Below, piece after piece: positions 27,151 through 37,096 of a DNA stretch of 64,000 bases (its first letter is position 1; each line of letters begins with the position of its first letter). Origin of the DNA: Lentzea waywayandensis (GTDB lineage Bacteria > Actinomycetota > Actinomycetes > Mycobacteriales > Pseudonocardiaceae); contig NZ_FOYL01000003.1 in assembly GCF_900115955.1 (NCBI RefSeq), positions 839,117 through 903,116 of the forward strand, read 5' to 3'. A model generated the notes under the pieces. That model did not search any database. It was not told where the DNA came from and saw only the letters and a list, made by a program, of their open reading frames with translations. The position numbers were made by a program, and so were the translations under genes.

Positions 27151-28983
27151 ATGACCAGCGCACCATCGCGACAGGCTTCCGAGCCCTCGTCGCCACGTCC
27201 AGGTCCGCGGCCCAAACCGGCTCCGCCCACTGGCGCGCCGATTCGAGTGACCGGGGCTCAGTCCCTCGTCCGCTCGCTTGAGGCGGTCGGGTGTGAAGTG
27301 GTGTTCGGCATTCCCGGCGGGACGATCCTTCCCGCGTACGACCCGCTGCTGGACTCCACGAAGGTCCGGCACATCCTCGTCCGCCACGAGCAGGGCGCAG
27401 GGCACGCGGCGACCGGATACGCGCAGGCCACCGGCAAGGTCGGGGTCTGCATGGCGACCTCGGGGCCGGGGGCGACCAACCTCGTCACCCCGATCGCGGA
27501 CGCGAACATGGACTCCGTGCCCATCGTCGCGATCACCGGCCAGCAGTCGCGGCCGCTCATCGGCACGGACGCCTTCCAGGAGGCGGACATCTGCGGCATC
27601 ACGATGCCGATCACCAAGCACAACGTCCTCGTGACCGACCCGGCGGACATCCCGCGGGCGATCGCGGAGGCGTTCCACATCGCGTCGACCGGCCGACCCG
27701 GCCCGGTCCTCGTCGACATCCCGAAGGACGTGCTGCAGGAGCAGACCAGCTTCTCGTGGCCGCCCGAGATGCGCCTGCCCGGTTACCGGCCGACGACCCG
27801 GCCGCACGGCAAGCAGGTCCGCGAGGCGGCGAAGCTGATCGTCAACGCCCGCAAGCCCGTCCTGTACGTCGGTGGCGGCGTGATCAAGGCCGACGCCCAC
27901 GCCGAGCTGCTGCGCCTCGCCGAGGAGAGCGGCATCCCGGTCGTCACGACGCTGATGGCGCGCGGCGCGTTCCCCGACTCGCACGAGCAGCACATGGGCA
28001 TGCCCGGCATGCACGGCACCGTCGCGGCCGTCGCGGCGATGCAGAAGTCGGACCTGCTGATCGCGCTGGGCGCCCGTTTCGACGACCGCGTCACCGGTCA
28101 GCTGAACTCGTTCGCGCCGGACGCGCAGATCATCCACGCGGACATCGACCCGGCCGAGATCTCCAAGAACCGCCGCGCCGACGTGCCGATCGTCGGTGAC
28201 TGCAAGGAGATCATCACCGAGCTGATCGACGCGCTCCGCACCGAGCGCGAGACGGCGACGAAGGTCGACCTCGCACCGTGGTGGGAGACGCTGAACTCGA
28301 TCCGCGAGACGTTCCCGCTGGGCTACGACTGGCCGGACGACGGCACGCTGTCGCCGCAGTACGCCATCGAACGCATCGGCCAGCTCTCTCCGGCGGACAC
28401 GATCTACACCGCGGGCGTCGGCCAGCACCAGATGTGGGCCGCGCAGTTCGTGAAGTACGAGCACCCGCGCACGTGGATCAACTCCGGCGGCCTCGGCACG
28501 ATGGGCTTCGCCGTTCCCGCCGCGATGGGCATCAAGGCCGGTCAGCCGGACCGCACGGTCTGGGCCATCGACGGCGACGGCTGCTTCCAGATGACCAACC
28601 AGGAGCTCGCCACCTGCGCCATCGAGGGCCTGCCGGTGAAGATCGCCGTGATCAACAACGGCAACCTCGGCATGGTCCGCCAGTGGCAGACGCTGTTCTA
28701 CGGCGAGCGGTACTCCAACACGGATCTGGGGACGCACAAGCACCGCATCCCAGACTTCAAGCTTCTGGCGGAAGCACTCGGCTGTGTCGGCCTGCGGGCC
28801 GAGACGCGCGAGGAGGTGGACGAGGTGATCGGAAAGGCGTTGGAGATCAACGACCGCCCGGTCGTGGTCGACTTCGTCGTCGGCAAGGACGCCCAGGTGT
28901 GGCCCATGGTCGCGGCGGGCACCGGCAACTCCGAGATCATGGCCGCCCGCGGCATCCGCCCCCTGTTCGATGAGGACCTGTGA
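27151..28983 (+). CDS. ilvB: Acetolactate synthase large subunit
   Basis: A 610-residue ThDP enzyme that condenses pyruvate with pyruvate or 2-ketobutyrate, the first committed step to valine/leucine and isoleucine. It has the catalytic Glu in [18 protein letters not shown], the FAD region [10 protein letters not shown], and the ThDP motif [21 protein letters not shown] ending in NN. A Pro/Ser-rich tail of about 30 residues precedes the domain. The ATG at 27151 follows the attenuator by 35 bases. The stop overlaps the ilvN start (TGATG). Confidence 0.96.
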   Translation: MTSAPSRQASEPSSPRPGPRPKPAPPTGAPIRVTGAQSLVRSLEAVGCEVVFGIPGGTILPAYDPLLDSTKVRHILVRHEQGAGHAATGYAQATGKVGVCMATSGPGATNLVTPIADANMDSVPIVAITGQQSRPLIGTDAFQEADICGITMPITKHNVLVTDPADIPRAIAEAFHIASTGRPGPVLVDIPKDVLQEQTSFSWPPEMRLPGYRPTTRPHGKQVREAAKLIVNARKPVLYVGGGVIKADAHAELLRLAEESGIPVVTTLMARGAFPDSHEQHMGMPGMHGTVAAVAAMQKSDLLIALGARFDDRVTGQLNSFAPDAQIIHADIDPAEISKNRRADVPIVGDCKEIITELIDALRTERETATKVDLAPWWETLNSIRETFPLGYDWPDDGTLSPQYAIERIGQLSPADTIYTAGVGQHQMWAAQFVKYEHPRTWINSGGLGTMGFAVPAAMGIKAGQPDRTVWAIDGDGCFQMTNQELATCAIEGLPVKIAVINNGNLGMVRQWQTLFYGERYSNTDLGTHKHRIPDFKLLAEALGCVGLRAETREEVDEVIGKALEINDRPVVVDFVVGKDAQVWPMVAAGTGNSEIMAARGIRPLFDEDL

Positions 28984-29489
28984 TGACCAGGCACACGCTG
29001 AGCGTTTTGGTCGAGGACAAGCCCGGTGTGCTCGCGCGCGTCGCCGGCCTGTTCTCCCGCCGCGGCTTCAACATCGAGTCGCTCGCGGTCGGCCGCACCG
29101 AGTACCCCGACATCTCGCGCATGACCATCGTGGTGTCGGTCGACGAACTGCCGCTGGAGCAGGTGACCAAGCAGCTCAACAAGCTCATCAACGTCATCAA
29201 GATCGTGGAGCTGGAGCCGAGCGCTTCCGTTCAGCGACAGCTGGTGTTGATCAAGGTGCGCGCGGACGCGACAGTGCGGTCGCAGGTCCTCGAAACCGTT
29301 CAGCTCTTCCGAGCGAAGGTCGTCGACGTGTCACCGGAGGCCGTCACCATCGAGGCCACCGGCACGTCTGAAAAACTCGACGCGCTGCTGCGCATGCTGG
29401 AGCCCTACGGGCTTCGCGAGATCGTCCAGTCCGGCATGGTCGCCATCGGCCGTGGCGCTCGTTCCATCACCGCCACCGCGGTTCGTTAA
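28983..29489 (+). CDS. ilvN: Acetolactate synthase small (regulatory) subunit
   Basis: A 168-residue regulatory subunit that activates IlvB and confers valine feedback inhibition. The N-terminal ACT domain starts TLSVLVEDKPGVLARVAGLFSRRGFNIESL. The C-terminal half (ADATVRSQVLETVQLFRAKVVDVSPEAVTIEATG) is the second ACT-like domain. The ATG at 28983 overlaps the ilvB stop, so the subunits are translationally coupled. ilvC follows after 26 bases. Confidence 0.96.
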   Translation: MTRHTLSVLVEDKPGVLARVAGLFSRRGFNIESLAVGRTEYPDISRMTIVVSVDELPLEQVTKQLNKLINVIKIVELEPSASVQRQLVLIKVRADATVRSQVLETVQLFRAKVVDVSPEAVTIEATGTSEKLDALLRMLEPYGLREIVQSGMVAIGRGARSITATAVR

Positions 29490-29506
29490 GCATTACTGAG
29501 AGATAG

Positions 29507-30527
<1,021 letters not shown>

Positions 30528-30529
<2 letters not shown>

Positions 30530-30549
30530 CCTTTCCCAAGGTCTTTTTT
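30528..30549 (+). terminator. Rho-independent terminator of ilvBNC
   Basis: A short stem GACCTT/AAGGTC with loop TCCC is followed by six T (30544-30549). The stem begins inside the ilvC stop codon. Confidence 0.85.
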
Positions 30550-30609
30550 CAAGGGAGGCCCGTGGAGCGTGTGTGACGCTCTGCGGGCCTTTCCGCTAAC
30601 TTTTCCCGC

Positions 30610-30873
30610 ATGACGGATAGTGCGCCGATCTACGACGACAAGGCCCACGTGCGCGGCAAACTCGACCTCCGCAACGCACAGTGGAAGCGCCCGCCAGAGC
30701 CGGAGCCGGAAGACGGCCACGTCGAGATCGCCTTCATCGAGCACACCGACGGCGCCACGTACGTCGCCATGCGCAACTCCAAGCAGCTCGAGCCCGTCCT
30801 GACCTTCACGATGGCGGAGTGGGACGCGTTCGTGCTGGGCGCGAAGGACGGGGAGTTCGACGAGCCCTGGTAG
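30610..30873 (+). CDS. DUF397-like small protein
   Basis: An 87-residue protein. HVEIAFIEHTDGATYVAMRNSKQLEPVLTFTMAEWDAFVLGAKDGEFDEPW fits the DUF397 pattern of a D/N-S-K turn and a closing EW-x-x-F-V-x-G-x-K-x-G-E-F-D. In Streptomyces and relatives DUF397 proteins usually sit beside an XRE-type regulator and act with it; no such regulator is adjacent here. The Cys seen in many members is absent. The start is the ATG at 30610. Confidence 0.75.
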   Translation: MTDSAPIYDDKAHVRGKLDLRNAQWKRPPEPEPEDGHVEIAFIEHTDGATYVAMRNSKQLEPVLTFTMAEWDAFVLGAKDGEFDEPW

Positions 30874-30910
30874 GGCACGCTGGAACGCGACCAACCCGCG
30901 TAACCCGCGC

Positions 30911-31130
30911 CGCGCGGTGCCACCCGGCGCCCGCCAACGCAAGGTGACCACCTACGAAGGTCTGGCGCGCGGTGGCAACCGGCGCACGCCAGCGCAAGGT
31001 GACCACCTACGCAGGTCCGGCGCGCGGTGCCACCCGGCGCCTGCCAACGCAAGGTGACCACCTACGCAGGTCCGGCGCGCGGTGCCACCCGGCGCCCGCC
31101 CTCGCAAGGTGACCACGTACGAGGCCTGGC
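30911..31130 (+). repeat. 55-bp direct tandem repeat, four copies
   Basis: CGCGCGGTG recurs at 30911, 30966, 31021 and 31076, an exact period of 55. Each unit contains CGCGCGGTGCCACCCGGCGC and then CGCAAGGTGACCACCTACG, with a few substitutions; the last unit diverges at its end. There are no unique spacers, so this is a tandem repeat and not a CRISPR array. The fourth unit is shared with repeat copies A and B. Confidence 0.88.
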
Positions 31131-31385
31131 GTGGCGATGCGAAGCGAGCCGTGTGAACCTCTGCCGCCCAGGATGCGGTGCACCCCGCACATGGCGATTG
31201 GGGCTTTACCTTGAGTGGGCGGGATGCTCCCCTCATGGGCACGGCCGGGCGCTTTTCAGCCCGGCCTTTTCCGGCCGTCAAGCATCCCGCCAGAGGCTCA
31301 AGGTCAAGCCCCAATCGCAACCCCGCACTTCGTCACGACCCGCGGGACCACCCTCGCAAGGCGACCACCCGCACGGAACGCGACC
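31074..31385 (+). repeat. Dispersed repeat, copy A (inverted relative to copy B)
   Basis: About 311 bases that recur in reverse complement at 41630-41940 with few differences. Shared landmarks in order are GCGGTGCCACCCGGCGCC, the GCGATGCGAAGCGAGCCGTG segment, the 125-bp palindrome, and ACCACCCGCACGGAAC near the end. The 5' edge of the repeat is the last unit of the 55-bp array, which suggests the array grew from the edge of the element. No open frame for a transposase is present. Confidence 0.85.
31194..31318 (+). repeat. 125-bp palindromic MITE-like core, copy A
   Basis: The outer ends GCGATTGGGGCTT and AAGCCCCAATCGC are inverted repeats. They extend inward through ACCTTGAG/CTCAAGGT and GGCGGGATGCT/AGCATCCCGCC. 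The centre adds a hairpin GGCCGGGC/GCCCGGCC and a nearby CGGCCG. The whole can fold into one long stem. This is the shape of a non-autonomous MITE or of a structured repeat of the REP/BIME kind. No flanking target-site duplication is obvious. Confidence 0.8.
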
Positions 31386-31697
31386 AACCCCGCTGGAACG
31401 CAACGACTCGCCCGCAACCCGCACCCGCACGGTCCGTTGGTCTCCACCCGCCCTACGTCAACGCCCCACCCGTTCCCAGGGCGTGGGCGCCACTCTGTCG
31501 GGTGAGCACCACGTCGAACCCTGCTTCGTCCCATACTGCAAGACGCGGGCGGTGACCTGAGCCACCCGGCGGAATGCGCGCGCAAGGCCGGTGTCTATGC
31601 TCGTTAACAGTCCGGACACATTGCGGTGCTCCGGTCGGCGCGGGCCAGCCGCCCCCGACCACGCCCGCGCCCCACGATCCGACCCTTCCTGGGAGCG

Positions 31698-33293
31698 ATG
31701 TCCGTGAGCAACACGAGCCGACCTGTTGTCCTCATCGCCGAGAAGCTCGCGCCGTCCGTTCTGGACGCTCTCGGCGACGGCGTGGAAGTGCGCCACGTCG
31801 ACGGCACCGACCGCGCGGCCCTTCTCAGTGCCGTCGCCGACGCGGACGCCCTGCTCGTCCGGTCCGCCACCCAGGTGAACGCCGAGGTCTTCGCGGCCAC
31901 GCGCAAGCTGAAGGTCGTGGCCCGCGCGGGTGTCGGCCTGGACAACGTCGAGGTCCCGGCCGCCACGCAGAACGGCGTGATGGTCGTCAACGCCCCGACG
32001 TCCAACATCGTGTCGGCCGCCGAGCACGCCGTGGCCCTCCTGCTCAGCGTCGCGCGCCAGATCCCGGCCGCGCACGAGACGCTGCAGAACCACGAGTGGA
32101 AGCGCTCCAAGTTCAACGGCGTCGAGCTCAACGGCAAGACGGTCGGCGTGGTCGGCCTGGGCAAGATCGGCCAGCTGTTCGCGCAGCGCATCGCCGCGTT
32201 CGGCGTCGAGCTCATCGCCTACGACCCGTACGTGTCGGCCGCGCGCGCCGCCCAGCTCGGCATCGAGCTCGTCAGCCTCGAGGAGCTCCTCGAGAGGGCC
32301 GACGCGATCAGCATCCACCTGCCGAAGACGCCGGAGACCAAGGGGCTCATCGGTTCGGAGCAGCTGGCGAAGGCCAAGCGCGGCGTCATCATCGTCAACG
32401 CGGCCCGCGGTGGCCTCATCGACGAGGAAGCTCTCGCCGAGGCCGTGAAGGAAGGCCAGGTCGGCGGCGCCGGCATCGACGTCTTCTCCACCGAGCCCAC
32501 GACCGAGAGCCCGCTGTTCAACGTGCCGGGCATCGTCGTCACCCCGCACCTCGGCGCGTCCACGGCCGAGGCGCAGGACCGCGCGGGCACCGACGTCGCG
32601 AAGAGCACCATCCTCGCGCTCGCCGGCGAGTTCGTGCCGGACGCCGTCAACGTCCAGGGCGGTGCGGTCGGCGAAGAGGTCCGCCCGTACCTGCCGCTGG
32701 TGCAGAAGCTCGGCACCGTCCTCAGTGCACTGTCGCCCAAGGCCCCGACCAGCGTCACAGTCGAGGTCCGCGGCGAACTGTCCAATGAGGACGTCGCGAT
32801 CCTGCCGCTCGCCGCGCTGCGCGGGGTGTTCTCCAAGGTCGTCGAGTCGCAGGTGACGTTCGTGAACGCGCCGAGCCTCGCCGCGGACCTGGGCGTCAGC
32901 GTCGAGCTGGTCAAGGAGACCGAGAGCCCGAACCACCGCAGCCTCGTCACGGTGAAGGCCGTGCACGCGGACGGCAGCACGTTCAGCGTCTCCGGCACGG
33001 TCAGCGGCATCGCGCAGGTCGAGAAGCTGGTGAACATCAACGGCCGCAACTTCGACCTGAGGGCCGAAGGCACTGTGCTGCTTCTGGAGTACCCGGATCG
33101 TCCGGGTGTCATGGGCACGGTCGGCACGCTGCTCGGCGAGGCCGGCGTGAACATCGAGGCCGCGCAGATCAGCCAGACCGGCAGCGACGCGGTGATGGTG
33201 CTGCGCGTCGACCGCCCGGTCGACACCCAGGTGCTCGACCCGATCGGTGCCGCCGTGGGTGCGCGCACCGTTCGCTCTGTCGACTTCGGATAG
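31698..33293 (+). CDS. serA: D-3-phosphoglycerate dehydrogenase
   Basis: A 531-residue long-form SerA that oxidises 3-phosphoglycerate, the first step to serine. The NAD-binding loop is G153-L-G-K-I-G158 and the catalytic segments are VNAARGGLID and VTPHLGASTAEAQD. An intervening allosteric domain (about 320-450) is followed by a C-terminal ACT domain (LLLEYPDRPGVMGTVGTLLGEAGVNIEAAQIS), which usually gives serine feedback. The ATG at 31698 has GGGAG close upstream; a GTG at 31704 is an alternative. A strong terminator follows. Confidence 0.96.
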   Translation: MSVSNTSRPVVLIAEKLAPSVLDALGDGVEVRHVDGTDRAALLSAVADADALLVRSATQVNAEVFAATRKLKVVARAGVGLDNVEVPAATQNGVMVVNAPTSNIVSAAEHAVALLLSVARQIPAAHETLQNHEWKRSKFNGVELNGKTVGVVGLGKIGQLFAQRIAAFGVELIAYDPYVSAARAAQLGIELVSLEELLERADAISIHLPKTPETKGLIGSEQLAKAKRGVIIVNAARGGLIDEEALAEAVKEGQVGGAGIDVFSTEPTTESPLFNVPGIVVTPHLGASTAEAQDRAGTDVAKSTILALAGEFVPDAVNVQGGAVGEEVRPYLPLVQKLGTVLSALSPKAPTSVTVEVRGELSNEDVAILPLAALRGVFSKVVESQVTFVNAPSLAADLGVSVELVKETESPNHRSLVTVKAVHADGSTFSVSGTVSGIAQVEKLVNINGRNFDLRAEGTVLLLEYPDRPGVMGTVGTLLGEAGVNIEAAQISQTGSDAVMVLRVDRPVDTQVLDPIGAAVGARTVRSVDFG

Positions 33294-33302
33294 TCACGAC
33301 AA

Positions 33303-33335
33303 ACGGGAAGGGGACGGGCAAAGTCCCCTTCCCGT
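33303..33335 (+). terminator. Terminator after serA
   Basis: A perfect 13-bp stem ACGGGAAGGGGAC/GTCCCCTTCCCGT with a seven-base loop, nine bases after the serA stop. Confidence 0.85.
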
Positions 33336-33516
33336 GGCTATCGCTGTTCACAACGAAGTCGTAACAGGCAACTATCTGTAGACCACATTCATACTTTCGG
33401 GGCAGTCGCAGACACACGATCAGCGATTAGCGTCCCCACGAGGTTGACCCGGTGCCGTAGAGGGCACGGCACTGTCTTTTCGGGTCGAAGGCACACACCT
33501 CGGTTGGGGCAACGTT

Positions 33517-36500
33517 GTGAAGAGACGATCGAGTCTGGTGGTGTTCTCTGCCATCACCACACTGCTGATCGCACCTGCCACGGCACAGGCGCAGAGCGAA
33601 CCGCTCGCGCAGCCGGTCAAAGGTGCGCACGGGTTGGACGCGAAAGCGTTGCACCTCAAGGTTTCTCCCAGGCTGAACGCCGCGGGCACGGTCACCGCGT
33701 TCGTCGCGCTGGACCGCAAGCCCGCCGTCGACGCGTTCGACGAGAAGAAGAGCCAGGGCAAGGAAGTCGCGAAGCAGGCCGCGAAGCAGGCCAAGAACGA
33801 CACGTCGGCCGCGGTCGACCAGGTCGTCGGTGAGCTCAAGGCGAAGGACAACGCCACCAAGGAGCTTTACCGCACTTCCAACGGTGTCCCCGGCGTCGTC
33901 GTGAAGGCCGACGCGCAGAAGGTCCGCGAACTGGCCCAGCGCCAGGACGTTCTCGCGGTCTACCCGGTCGTGCCGAAGAAGCGCCAGAACTCGAACGCCG
34001 TCCAGCTCACCAGGACGCTCAACGTCTGGCAGCAGTACGGCAAGCTCGGCGACGACGTCCGCGTCGGCATCATCGACACCGGTGTGGACTACACGCACGC
34101 GAACTTCGGCGGTCCCGGCACGGTCGAGGCGTTCCGCGCCGTCGACCCGCGCGCGAAGGACCCGAACTTCCCGACCGCGAAGGTCGTCGGCGGTTACGAC
34201 TTCGTCGGCGAGGACTACGACGGGGAGAGCACCGACCCGGCGATCAACACGCCGAAGCCGGACCCGAACCCCATCGACTGCAACGGCCACGGCTCGCACG
34301 TCGCGGGCACCACGGCCGGTTTCGGCGAGAACGCCGACGGCAGCACGTTCAAGGGCGACTACACCAAGCTCGACGCCGACAAGCTGAACGCGATGAAGAT
34401 CGGCCCCGGCACCGCGCCGAAGGCCCAGATCTTCGCGCTGAAGGTCTTCGGATGCGAGGGCTCGACCAACGTCACCTCGCAGGCCCTGGACTGGTCGCTC
34501 GACCCCGACGGTGACGGCGACTTCTCCGACCACCTCGACGTGGTCAACCTGTCGCTCGGCTCCGACTACGGCGCACCGGACGACCCCGACAGCCTGTTCG
34601 TCAAGAAGCTGTACAAGGTCGGCGTCATGCCGGTCTTCTCCGCGGGCAACGGCGGCGACCTCTACGACATCGGCGGCTCGCCGGGCAACACGCCCGAGGC
34701 GCTGACCGTCGCCTCCACGCGCGACTCGTTCGTGCTCCGTGACGGCGCGCAGGTGGAGGGTCAGGGCCTCAAGCCCGGCCAGTACAGCCAGAACTTCACC
34801 GGCTACCTCGGCTACCGCAAGACCCTGCCGGTCGTGAAGCTGACGCAGGCGGGCAACCTCGACGGCTGCCAGCCGATCACCGACGCGGTCGCGGGCAAGT
34901 TCGTGTGGCTGGAGTGGGACGACAACGACGCGACGCGCCGTTGTGGTTCGGGTGGCCGCACGAACAACGCGCAGGCCGCAGGTGCACAGGGTGTGCTGCT
35001 CTCGTCCACTTTGAACAACTTCGCCGCGGGTATCGCGGGCAACGCGGGTATTCCGGTGTTCCAGTTCACCGGCGACGCGACCAACTCGGTCCGTCCGGCG
35101 CTGAACGCGGGCACGCTGACCGTCACCCTCGCGGGCGACCTGCGCACCTCGACGCCGACGTACGACCAGTCCATTTCGGACACCCCGAGCGCGTTCACCA
35201 GCCGTGGCACCCGCGGCCAGTCCATCAAGCCGGACGTCGCGGCCCCCGGTGACACGATCTCGTCTACCGCCGTCGGTTCCGGCAACGACCGCCTGGTGAT
35301 CTCGGGTACGTCGATGGCGTCCCCGCACGTCGCCGGCATCGCCGCCCTGGTCCGCCAGGCGCACCCGGACTGGACGCTGGAAGAGGTCAAGGCCTCGATC
35401 ATGAACACCGCCGGTGCGGACGTGAAGGAGGACGGCAAGACCTTCGCGCCCAACCGGGTCGGTACCGGCCGCGTGGACGGCAAGTCCGCGATCGACAACC
35501 AGGTCCTCGCGTACGTCGAGGAGGACAACGGCTACGTCAGCGCGAACTTCGGCGTCGTCGAGGTCTCGAAGCCGGTCGAGAAGTCCAAGACCATCAAGCT
35601 GGTCAACAAGTCCACGAAGTCCGTGGAGTACAAGGTCGGCTACACCGCGGCCACGACGATCCCCGGCGTGAGCTACGTGCTCTCGCAGGACAAGGTGAAG
35701 CTGAGCCCGCGCGGTGTCGCGAGGGTCAAGGTCACCCTGAAGATCACCGACCCGAAGGCCCTGCGCAAGACGGTCGACTCGACGGTCGAGCCGAACCAGC
35801 TCGACGTGCCGCGTCAGTTCCTCGCGGACGCCTCCGGTCGCGTGACGTTCACGCCGACCGCGGGTGCCACGGTGCCGCTGCGCCTGTCGGTCTACTCGGC
35901 GCCGAAGCCGGTCGCGGACATCAACACCGCGGACAGCCTCAGGTTCCGGGGCAACGACAAGCAGGCCGTGCTGAACCTGTCCGGCAAGGGCATCGACCAG
36001 GGCACGGGCTCGCAGGCCTACCGCTCGCTGGTCAGCGTCCTCGAGCTGCAGGCCCAGTCGCCGAAGCTGCGCGACTGCAGGCGCAACGTCACCGAGAACT
36101 GCGCGCTCAACGAGACCGCCAAGGGCGGCGACCTCCGCTACGTCGGCGCGGCCTCCACGGCCCCGCTGGCCAAGGCGCAGGGCAAGCCCGAGGAGGCGCT
36201 GCTCGCGTTCGGTGTCGCGACCTGGGGCAATTGGTACAACCTGGGCATGAACACCATCCCGTTCGTCGACATCGACACCAACGGTGACGGCACGGCGGAC
36301 TTCGAGGTGTTCGCGACCCGCCTGACCGACACCGACCTGCTGGTCGCGTCCACGGTGGATCTGAAGACGGGCGAGACCGTCGACATCCAGGGCGTGAACG
36401 GCCTGTTCGGCGACGTCGACGCGAACGTCCAGGACACCAACGTCGTCGTCCTGCCGGTGCTGCTGAGCGCACTGGGCATCGACGCGACGAAGGACACGGC

Positions 36501-36810
36501 GCGCCTCTCGTACGTCGTGGGCGTCGGTGGCTACTACGCCGCGCCGGGCAACGCGAACAAGCTCGTCGACGTCATCGACCGCAACCTGTCCTACGACCCG
36601 CTCAAGCCGGGCCTGTGGGCGCAGGGCGGCGGCGACGCGGCGCTCTCGTACCTCGCCAAGCCGGGTACGGCGCTCGTGGTGAACAAGGACGAGGCGGCGC
36701 TGAAGGCCGACAAGTCCGAGGGCCTGCTGGTCCTCAACCACCACAACGCCAACGGTGACCGCGCGTCGGTCGTCACGGTGAAGTCGAGTGGCCGGGGCGG
36801 CGCCTACTAG
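33517..36810 (+). CDS. Secreted subtilisin-like (S8) serine protease
   Basis: A 1097-residue exported protease. It has a signal peptide (MKRRSSLVVFSAITTLLIAPATAQA) and an I9-type propeptide to about residue 155. The S8 catalytic domain has the triad D187 (GIIDTGVDYTH), H258 (NGHGSHVAGT) and S599 (SGTSMASPHVAG). A PA-domain insertion lies between H258 and S599 (GCQPITDAVAGKFVWLEWD, AAGAQGVLLSS). The last 450 residues are beta-rich Fn3-like modules. The start is GTG at 33517. It probably degrades extracellular protein. It lies between serA and leuB with terminators on both sides, so it is an independent unit. Confidence 0.92.
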   Translation: MKRRSSLVVFSAITTLLIAPATAQAQSEPLAQPVKGAHGLDAKALHLKVSPRLNAAGTVTAFVALDRKPAVDAFDEKKSQGKEVAKQAAKQAKNDTSAAVDQVVGELKAKDNATKELYRTSNGVPGVVVKADAQKVRELAQRQDVLAVYPVVPKKRQNSNAVQLTRTLNVWQQYGKLGDDVRVGIIDTGVDYTHANFGGPGTVEAFRAVDPRAKDPNFPTAKVVGGYDFVGEDYDGESTDPAINTPKPDPNPIDCNGHGSHVAGTTAGFGENADGSTFKGDYTKLDADKLNAMKIGPGTAPKAQIFALKVFGCEGSTNVTSQALDWSLDPDGDGDFSDHLDVVNLSLGSDYGAPDDPDSLFVKKLYKVGVMPVFSAGNGGDLYDIGGSPGNTPEALTVASTRDSFVLRDGAQVEGQGLKPGQYSQNFTGYLGYRKTLPVVKLTQAGNLDGCQPITDAVAGKFVWLEWDDNDATRRCGSGGRTNNAQAAGAQGVLLSSTLNNFAAGIAGNAGIPVFQFTGDATNSVRPALNAGTLTVTLAGDLRTSTPTYDQSISDTPSAFTSRGTRGQSIKPDVAAPGDTISSTAVGSGNDRLVISGTSMASPHVAGIAALVRQAHPDWTLEEVKASIMNTAGADVKEDGKTFAPNRVGTGRVDGKSAIDNQVLAYVEEDNGYVSANFGVVEVSKPVEKSKTIKLVNKSTKSVEYKVGYTAATTIPGVSYVLSQDKVKLSPRGVARVKVTLKITDPKALRKTVDSTVEPNQLDVPRQFLADASGRVTFTPTAGATVPLRLSVYSAPKPVADINTADSLRFRGNDKQAVLNLSGKGIDQGTGSQAYRSLVSVLELQAQSPKLRDCRRNVTENCALNETAKGGDLRYVGAASTAPLAKAQGKPEEALLAFGVATWGNWYNLGMNTIPFVDIDTNGDGTADFEVFATRLTDTDLLVASTVDLKTGETVDIQGVNGLFGDVDANVQDTNVVVLPVLLSALGIDATKDTARLSYVVGVGGYYAAPGNANKLVDVIDRNLSYDPLKPGLWAQGGGDAALSYLAKPGTALVVNKDEAALKADKSEGLLVLNHHNANGDRASVVTVKSSGRGGAY

Positions 36811-36834
36811 GCGGCTCCAGGTCGGATGTTTGAC

Positions 36835-36870
36835 GAGAGGCCCGGTTCTTCGTTTGGAACCGGGCCTCTC
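36835..36870 (+). terminator. Terminator after the subtilase gene
   Basis: A perfect 14-bp stem GAGAGGCCCGGTTC/GAACCGGGCCTCTC with an eight-base loop, 24 bases after the stop. Confidence 0.88.
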
Positions 36871-37056
36871 GGCATGTCACGGCCAGGAACTGCCTGCCGT
36901 CACCCCTTGACGCGACCCCGTTCCTGCGGTCGAGTGACACTCGAAAGTGGGATATGGGCCGTGTGGGTGTCCCGCAGTACGGGAGATAACACCCCGATGG
37001 GGTGTCCGGCATGCGGCGGGCGGCCTGGATGCCGGTAGCCTTTCGCGAAGGAAAGT

Positions 37057-37092
37057 AGTCCCACCAATTGGGGACTGACACCTGGGAGGTGT
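37057..37092 (+). promoter_or_regulatory. Hairpins over the leuB ribosome-binding site
   Basis: Two small hairpins precede leuB. The first has arms AGTCCC (37057-37062) and GGGACT (37071-37076). The second is ACACCT (37078-37083) with AGGTGT (37087-37092) around a GGG loop; its loop and 3' arm contain the SD GGGAGG at 37084-37089. This could limit ribosome access. The leader from 36871 has no Leu-rich peptide that I can see. Confidence 0.35.
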
Positions 37093-37096
37093 GTGG

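Larger units (their letters stand above)
30874..31697 (+). other. Gene-free region with 55-bp array and repeat copy A
   Basis: No convincing gene is present in these 824 bases. The first third is the 55-bp tandem array and the middle is repeat copy A with its palindromic core. The last third (31386-31697) is low-complexity GC-rich sequence that must hold the serA promoter. The long open frames across the array and palindrome follow the repeat composition on both strands, so I do not call them. Confidence 0.7.

Noticed and set aside
30911..31130. CRISPR array
   Set aside because: Units are directly contiguous at 55 bases with no unique spacers and no cas genes nearby.
31178..31555. Open frames across the palindromic repeat, with near-identical peptides at both copies
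   Set aside because: The similarity comes from the DNA repeat and palindrome itself; both strands give frames and there is no SD.
33427..36744. Open frame of 1105 codons antisense to the subtilase gene
   Set aside because: Arg/Val/Asp/Gly-biased shadow; the plus strand carries a signal peptide and full S8 triad.
36954..36989. Possible leuB leader peptide (MGRVGVPQYGR)
   Set aside because: It has no Leu codon and only two Val, and no T-tailed terminator follows, so it does not support attenuation.
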